Positions 4,235 to 7,363 of a stretch of DNA of 7,363 nt are shown here, one piece after another. The stretch is taken from positions 1 through 7,363 of the forward strand of contig CAZCGA010000232.1 in the NCBI GenBank assembly GCA_964498075.1, written 5' to 3'. Within the stretch, counting starts at the first letter, position 1. Every line of letters begins with the position of its first letter. The translations under genes were made by a program, and so were the position numbers. The stretch comes from CAZCGA01 sp964498075. GTDB taxonomy: Bacteria > Desulfobacterota > Binatia > HRBIN30. The notes under the pieces are model-generated. The model was not told the DNA's origin. It ran no database searches and saw only the letters and a list, made by a program, of their open reading frames with translations.

Positions 4235-5560
4235 TCAAGCCGGACATTCGTTGAGGGCATTGTTCACGGCCTGAATGATCAGCGTAACATCAACCTCGGC
4301 ACCGCTTGGAACACCATGCACGCATGCCGAAGCCTCGGCGTTGCCCAGGGCAATGTTCACCAGCGTGATGATTTCGTTGACGGTCACGTTTCCCGTTCCG
4401 TCGCAGTCGCCGACGCAGGGGACCGGGATTGGCGTGGGAGTGGGCGTCGGATTTCCGACGCTGTAGAATTCAAAGGCACCGATGGAGCAGTGGCTGTGGC
4501 CCGCTCCAGGCCGCACAAAGCCGCGCTGGTCGAGATGGTTCACGGGCGGTGCGGCGCACACGGAGCCATCACCGGCGTCAATTGCGGGGCTGCTTGGCAG
4601 CAGCGCGATCGTCTGCGTCGCGCCGCCGTTGTTCTGGAGTCCCGCCGGATCGAGTTGTGGGTCAGTGCTGTTCAAGGAAGCATTTGCGGTGCTGAAGCCA
4701 CACGTCGTGCCGTTGTCGATGTTGTGACCGCCATCAGTAACGCTGCCGGCGCAGTTGCCGCCCGAGGTGCTATTGGCGACGATAGTGTTGGTGATTACTG
4801 TCACCGTGTCGGTGCCGTTCTCGATGGCGGCGCTGCCGCTATTGCCGGAGAAGGTGCTGTTGGTGACTGTCAGCATTCCGCCGTGGCCGTTGAAGATGGC
4901 ACTGCCGTTGCCGCCGGGGTTGCCGGGGTTGCCGCCGGGGGCGCTATTGCCGGAGAAGGTGCTGTTGGTGACTGTCAGCGTGCCGTTGTTCTTGATCGCG
5001 CCGCCGTTGCCGCCGGGGACGCTATTGCCGGAGAAGGTGCTGTTGGTGACGGTTAGCGTGCCGCGGTTGTTGATGGCGCCGCCGTCGCCTTCGCCGCCCG
5101 CGCTATTGCCGGAGAAGGTGCTGTTGGTGACCGTCAGCGTGCCACCGCTGGTGTCGCCGGTATCGATGGCGCCGCCGGCGTCGTCCGGCCCGGTACGGAC
5201 ACCATTGGCGATGGTCAGGTTCTGGACCGTGAACTTGACGCCCGAGTTCAGCGAAAACACGCCCACGCTGTTGCCGCCGCTGATCGTCATCACACCCCCG
5301 CCATCGATGGTGGTGTCGGCAGTAATGACTTTCGTGCCTGTGCCGCTACTGATGTCGATGGTCACCGCACCTGACCCACAATTGAACGTCACGAGCCCGC
5401 CGCCGCTGAGCGCGGTGTCCAACCGAGCGTCTGTACAACTGGCTGCTGTACCGCTCCCCACTACGCCAGCGGCCTGCGCAGTGCGCGGCCCGGCGACTGC
5501 GACTCCGGCCACCGTTGCCAGTCCCATCACGAGTTGCGCACGTACCGTTGTCGTCATCAT
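4235..5560 (-). CDS. Secreted parallel beta-helix protein with dockerin-like tail
   Basis: This 441-residue protein starts at ATG 5560 (or the adjacent ATG 5557) behind AGGAGG, and stops at TGA 4235-4237. A signal peptide (residues 1-30) ends at TAQA. Residues 40-310 are repetitive, Gly/Asn/Ser/Thr-rich and strand-forming, with four copies of LTVTNSTFSGNS (starting near residues 141, 169, 195 and 230), typical of right-handed parallel beta-helix (pectate-lyase-like) proteins. Residues 320-365 (SPAIDAG, DQRGFVRP, IGAFEF) match the 'choice-of-anchor Q' segment that closes such helices. A PTPTPTP linker follows. Residues 382-441 have a dockerin-like pair: GDCDGTGNVTVNEI keeps a calcium-loop pattern, while the second copy has lost its acidic residues. 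It is probably exported and surface-linked or released; the ligand is unknown and no lyase catalytic site is recognisable. It is unusually large for a cassette gene. Confidence 0.85.
   Translation of the reverse strand: MMTTTVRAQLVMGLATVAGVAVAGPRTAQAAGVVGSGTAASCTDARLDTALSGGGLVTFNCGSGAVTIDISSGTGTKVITADTTIDGGGVMTISGGNSVGVFSLNSGVKFTVQNLTIANGVRTGPDDAGGAIDTGDTSGGTLTVTNSTFSGNSAGGEGDGGAINNRGTLTVTNSTFSGNSVPGGNGGAIKNNGTLTVTNSTFSGNSAPGGNPGNPGGNGSAIFNGHGGMLTVTNSTFSGNSGSAAIENGTDTVTVITNTIVANSTSGGNCAGSVTDGGHNIDNGTTCGFSTANASLNSTDPQLDPAGLQNNGGATQTIALLPSSPAIDAGDGSVCAAPPVNHLDQRGFVRPGAGHSHCSIGAFEFYSVGNPTPTPTPIPVPCVGDCDGTGNVTVNEIITLVNIALGNAEASACVHGVPSGAEVDVTLIIQAVNNALNECPA
4838..5138. repeat. Four imperfect direct repeats coding for beta-helix rungs
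   Basis: A unit of about 36 bases, including GCCGGAGAAGGTGCTGTTGG on the + strand, recurs near 4838-4873, 4943-4979, 5021-5056 and 5102-5138. Spacings are about 105, 78 and 81 bases, all multiples of three. The copies are nearly identical in DNA as well as protein, so they arose by recent duplication or gene conversion within the gene. Confidence 0.9.
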
Positions 5561-5564
5561 CGGG

Positions 5565-5571
5565 TCCTCCT
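5565..5571 (-). promoter_or_regulatory. Shine-Dalgarno site of the beta-helix gene
   Basis: The minus strand has AGGAGGA followed by CCCG and ATGATG. It is a strong site that fixes the start to one of the two adjacent ATG codons. Confidence 0.75.
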
Positions 5572-5617
5572 CTTCCTCGGCTCAATCTCGATTGCCGAGC
5601 CGCTTACAACCCTGCCA

Positions 5618-5699
5618 GCCGAACGCCGGCGTTCACCTGCGGCGGGCCGAGCGACCGAAGGGCGCGAGGCCCGACGTCAGGTGCAACGGCATGTTAGAC
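5618..5699 (-). other. attC recombination site of the cupin cassette
   Basis: The minus strand reads GTCTAAC ... GTTCGGC over 82 bases. GCCGTTGCACCTGACG in the 5' arm pairs with GCCGGCGTTCACCTGCGG as read from the other arm, with an extra G and an extra A. A further CGGGCC/GGCCCG stem closes the central loop. Confidence 0.88.
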
Positions 5700-5793
5700 G
5701 AGCACAAGACATATCCTGTTGTCGTCGGTCTCTGCTGCGTGGAACACCCATTCACCAAGGGGAACACCCGGCTCGGCACTGAGGCTGCGTGGT

Positions 5794-6264
5794 TCACGTG
5801 AGCCCGAGCTCGTCAGCCAGCGGCGGGCCGACCAATGCCATCCGGTGGCGCTTCGCGAACTCTGCAAGCGCCTCGGGGTCGGGCTGCGAACCCAGTAATG
5901 CGGAGAACTCTTCCAGAGTCCGATCGAAGCTGCCCGGTGTCATCACGTTGATGAAGTGCGCTGGCTCGCGCTCCAGGTTCGTAAAGCTGTGGGGCACGCC
6001 CGGTGGTGCGGAGATGAGGTCGCCGGGGACCAAATCGGCGAGCTGATCGCCGACGCGAACCTTGAGTCGGCCACGGACGACGAGGATCGTGTCGTCCTGA
6101 TCATAGTGGAGATGCAAAGGCGGTCCGGCGAGATAGCTAACGGTGCCCTCCATCAAGTCGAATCGGTCGTCGGTATCTTTGCCACCTATACGGACGAGCG
6201 TTCGATCAGGGCCGATGGTGATGGATCGGCCTTCACCGTGCCGGACGATCAACGGCCTGGTCAT
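5794..6264 (-). CDS. Single-domain cupin protein
   Basis: This 156-residue protein starts at ATG 6264 behind GGAGGT at six bases, and stops at TGA 5794-5796. An upstream in-frame start at 6300 lacks such a site. Cupin motif 1 is GPPLHLHYDQDD...RG: His51 and His53 are the metal ligands and Asp58 replaces the usual Glu. Motif 2 (GDLISAPPGVPHSFTN) fits G(X)5PXG(X)2H(X)3N exactly, with His92 as ligand. A C-terminal helical region (residues 110-150, including LEEFSALLG and EALAEFAKRH) completes a typical small bicupin-fold subunit that would dimerise. It is cytoplasmic and probably binds a divalent metal; no substrate can be assigned. Similar cupins act as dioxygenases, isomerases or small-molecule sensors. 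It is the first intact cassette after the IS91 remnant. Confidence 0.85.
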   Translation of the reverse strand: MTRPLIVRHGEGRSITIGPDRTLVRIGGKDTDDRFDLMEGTVSYLAGPPLHLHYDQDDTILVVRGRLKVRVGDQLADLVPGDLISAPPGVPHSFTNLEREPAHFINVMTPGSFDRTLEEFSALLGSQPDPEALAEFAKRHRMALVGPPLADELGLT

Positions 6265-6270
6265 GATGTC

Positions 6271-6276
6271 ACCTCC
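6271..6276 (-). promoter_or_regulatory. Shine-Dalgarno site that sets the cupin start
   Basis: The minus strand has GGAGGT, then GACATC and ATG at 6264. It decides for this start over an in-frame codon at 6300. Confidence 0.8.
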
Positions 6277-6308
6277 ATAACTGGGTGTGCTGCTGCGCAC
6301 CGTCTCCG

Positions 6309-6405
6309 TCTAACGTAAGAGGGTTTTTCCGCCATCCGGCCGCACGAACGTCACGCGAGCGAGTCGGGCGCCGCGCGGCCGGATGGCGGAAAGGCCCCGT
6401 TGAAC
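6309..6405 (-). other. Candidate seventh attC site
   Basis: The minus strand begins GTTCAAC, which fits RYYYAAC, and ends GTTAGAC, which fits GTTRRRY, over 97 bases. The interior is a perfect 18-base inverted repeat with flanking partial pairing. Its 3' core is placed just as expected upstream of the cupin leader. Against a normal attC, the stem lacks extrahelical bases in its perfect part. Part of it could instead be an IS91 end. Confidence 0.5.
6326..6392. repeat. Perfect 18-bp inverted repeat with 31-base loop
   Basis: TTTCCGCCATCCGGCCGC at 6326-6343 is repeated in inverse at 6375-6392. The following bases are not T-rich on either strand, so it is not a standard terminator. It is either the attC stem or a hairpin at the end of the IS91-like element. 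Confidence 0.9.
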
Positions 6406-7363
6406 TGAACCGCTGGACACGCGCCGCTGCTCCCTATGGGGCTTGTATCCCAGGGGGCGGGCGCAAGGCAATGAACACGATGGGCTGGCAAGGCATGGGG
6501 GGCGCGGGGTGGCGACGATGTGGTGTCGCCCGGGTGCAGCGCGTGGTGACACGGTAGTGCGTGCACGGCACACCCGCATACATCGGGCAGACGGCGGCGT
6601 GACGCGCCCCAAGGTCGTTGATGGGAGGAGAGGAAGCTGCGGAGAGGCACGCCTGGGTCATGAGCTGTCGTATGGCTGCGGCGGGAGGATCTCGACGATG
6701 CGCAAGGGTGCCCCACACTGCGGGCAGCGCGGGGTGCTGTCCTCTGGGGTCGGGGCAGCGTTGTCGGCATCCGCCGGCAGCGGCGTGGCGGCGGGCGGTG
6801 CTGCAGTGGTGGAGCCGAGCACCTCCCGGCAGCGCGCCAGTTTTTGTTCGCGGCGACAGTTGGCGGTGATCCCGTAGTGCCGGATGCGCATGAACCCCTG
6901 CGGGACGACGTGCAGCAGGAAGCGGCGCAGGAACTCGGTAGCAGGCAGGGGCAATTCCTTGCGCGCATCGTGATCGGCGTAGTCGCGGTACGCGAAGCGT
7001 ACGACGCCGTTGGCGACGGCGAGGATGCGCTGGTTGGCGATGGCCACGCGGTGGGTATAGCGGCTGAGGTACTTGAGCACCTGCGCCGGCCCGCCGAACG
7101 GGGGTTTGGCGTAGACGACCCAGTCGTGTTTCCAGCTCGGCGCCGAGGTGGCGGGGATCGCGGGCGAAGGTGCGCAGCGTGCGCGCGGCGAGGCGGAAGA
7201 GCAGGCCGTAGACCCCGCCCGCCGTTTCTGGCCGAGGTAGCGCAGCGTGCCGCGGCGGCGGGCGCGCGTGAGGGCGGCGAGAGCCGGCGGCGGTTGGCCC
7301 GGATCAGGGGGTTGAGCGCATGCGGCAGGGTGAAGACGACGTGGAAGTAGGGCACGGGCAGCA
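6406..7363 (-). mobile_element. Partial, decayed IS91-family element
   Basis: It holds the broken transposase gene and about 250 bases of non-coding 3' flank (6406-6657). In IS91-type rolling-circle elements the replication origin end (oriIS) lies downstream of the transposase, and insertion is next to GTTC or a similar tetramer. The minus strand here ends with GGTTCAGTTCAAC at the candidate attC, consistent with that. The flank also has a small hairpin (GGCGAC/GTCGCC at 6511-6530). The left boundary at about 6406 is inferred; the other end is outside the window. Confidence 0.55.
6658..7363 (-). pseudogene. IS91-family transposase, frameshifted and internally deleted
   Basis: Pieces of an IS91/IS801-type Y2 transposase lie in three frames. 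Near the right edge is PYFHVVFTLPHALNPLIRANRR. From about 7213 a second frame reads VYGLLFRLAARTLR...RDPRHLGAE. From 7134 a third reads WKHDWVVYAKPPFGG and continues as LKYLSRYTHRVAIANQRI to the stop at 6658-6660. The Y-x3-Y of KYLSRY matches the paired catalytic tyrosines of the family. FLLHVVPQGFMRIRHYG and a terminal CPQCG half zinc finger are also as expected. Between RHLGAE and WKHDW the family normally has roughly 100 residues including the His-rich HUH metal site; here they are missing at a junction near 7135. The protein cannot be active. The gene starts beyond the window. Confidence 0.87.

Noticed and set aside
4838..5138. CRISPR-like array
   Set aside because: The repeats are codon-phased, unevenly spaced, and encode LTVTNSTFSGNS rungs of a beta-helix protein.
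4755..5801. A 348-codon open frame on the + strand
   Set aside because: It lies antisense to the beta-helix gene, whose signal peptide, repeats and strong ribosome-binding site are convincing. Its Leu/Val/Pro repetitiveness is the mirror of the Gly/Thr/Ser repeats.
6326..6392. Intrinsic terminator
   Set aside because: The 31-base loop is long and no T-run follows the hairpin on either strand; the T-run precedes it on the + strand.
6351..7355. A 334-codon frame on the minus strand across the IS91 region
   Set aside because: Only its first 22 or so residues match an IS91 transposase; after that it is an Arg/Pro/Ser-rich out-of-frame reading of the broken gene.

Overview
The window reads as a stretch of integron gene-cassette array, with almost every supported gene on the minus strand. 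Six attC-type recombination sites are clear (397-460, 983-1044, 2027-2090, 3064-3174, 4125-4186, 5618-5699) and a seventh is possible (6309-6405). Each is bounded by 7-base cores of the GTTAGGC / GTTAGAC / GTTCGGC type. All but the 983-1044 site have arms that pair with one to three unpaired extra bases, always in the 5' arm of the minus strand. Genes and sites therefore share one orientation. No integrase gene is present. If there is one, it should lie beyond the right edge; otherwise this is an integrase-less cassette cluster.

Reading in the direction of transcription (right to left): a decayed IS91-family transposase with its 3' flank (6406-7363); a cupin cassette; a cassette with a secreted parallel beta-helix protein carrying a Pro/Thr linker and a dockerin-like tail; a two- or three-gene cassette with a GIY-YIG-type protein that appears circularly permuted or cut, an acidic 116-residue protein and perhaps a small ORF; a two-gene cassette with a possible restriction-endonuclease-fold protein and a lipoprotein bearing a twin eight-cysteine motif; an HNH endonuclease cassette; a BrnT/BrnA-type toxin-antitoxin cassette; and the start of a lipoprotein-like gene that runs off the left edge.

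The DNA is GC-rich with typical bacterial Shine-Dalgarno sites. The tail of the beta-helix protein (PTPTPTP linker, CxGDCDG...TVNEIITLVNIALGN) resembles proteins I associate with uncultured deltaproteobacterial-type lineages, including Binatota. This is an inference from family style, not a taxonomic proof.

The genes do not form a pathway, as expected for a cassette array. A theme of nucleases and toxins is visible: HNH, GIY-YIG-like, possible PD-(D/E)XK-like and BrnT, with small partner proteins. This fits a defence or stabilisation role for part of the array. The most interesting observations are the apparent GIY-YIG permutation next to a possible collapsed attC, the twin C-x3-C-x6-C-x3-C lipoprotein, and the IS91 remnant ending at an attC-like core.
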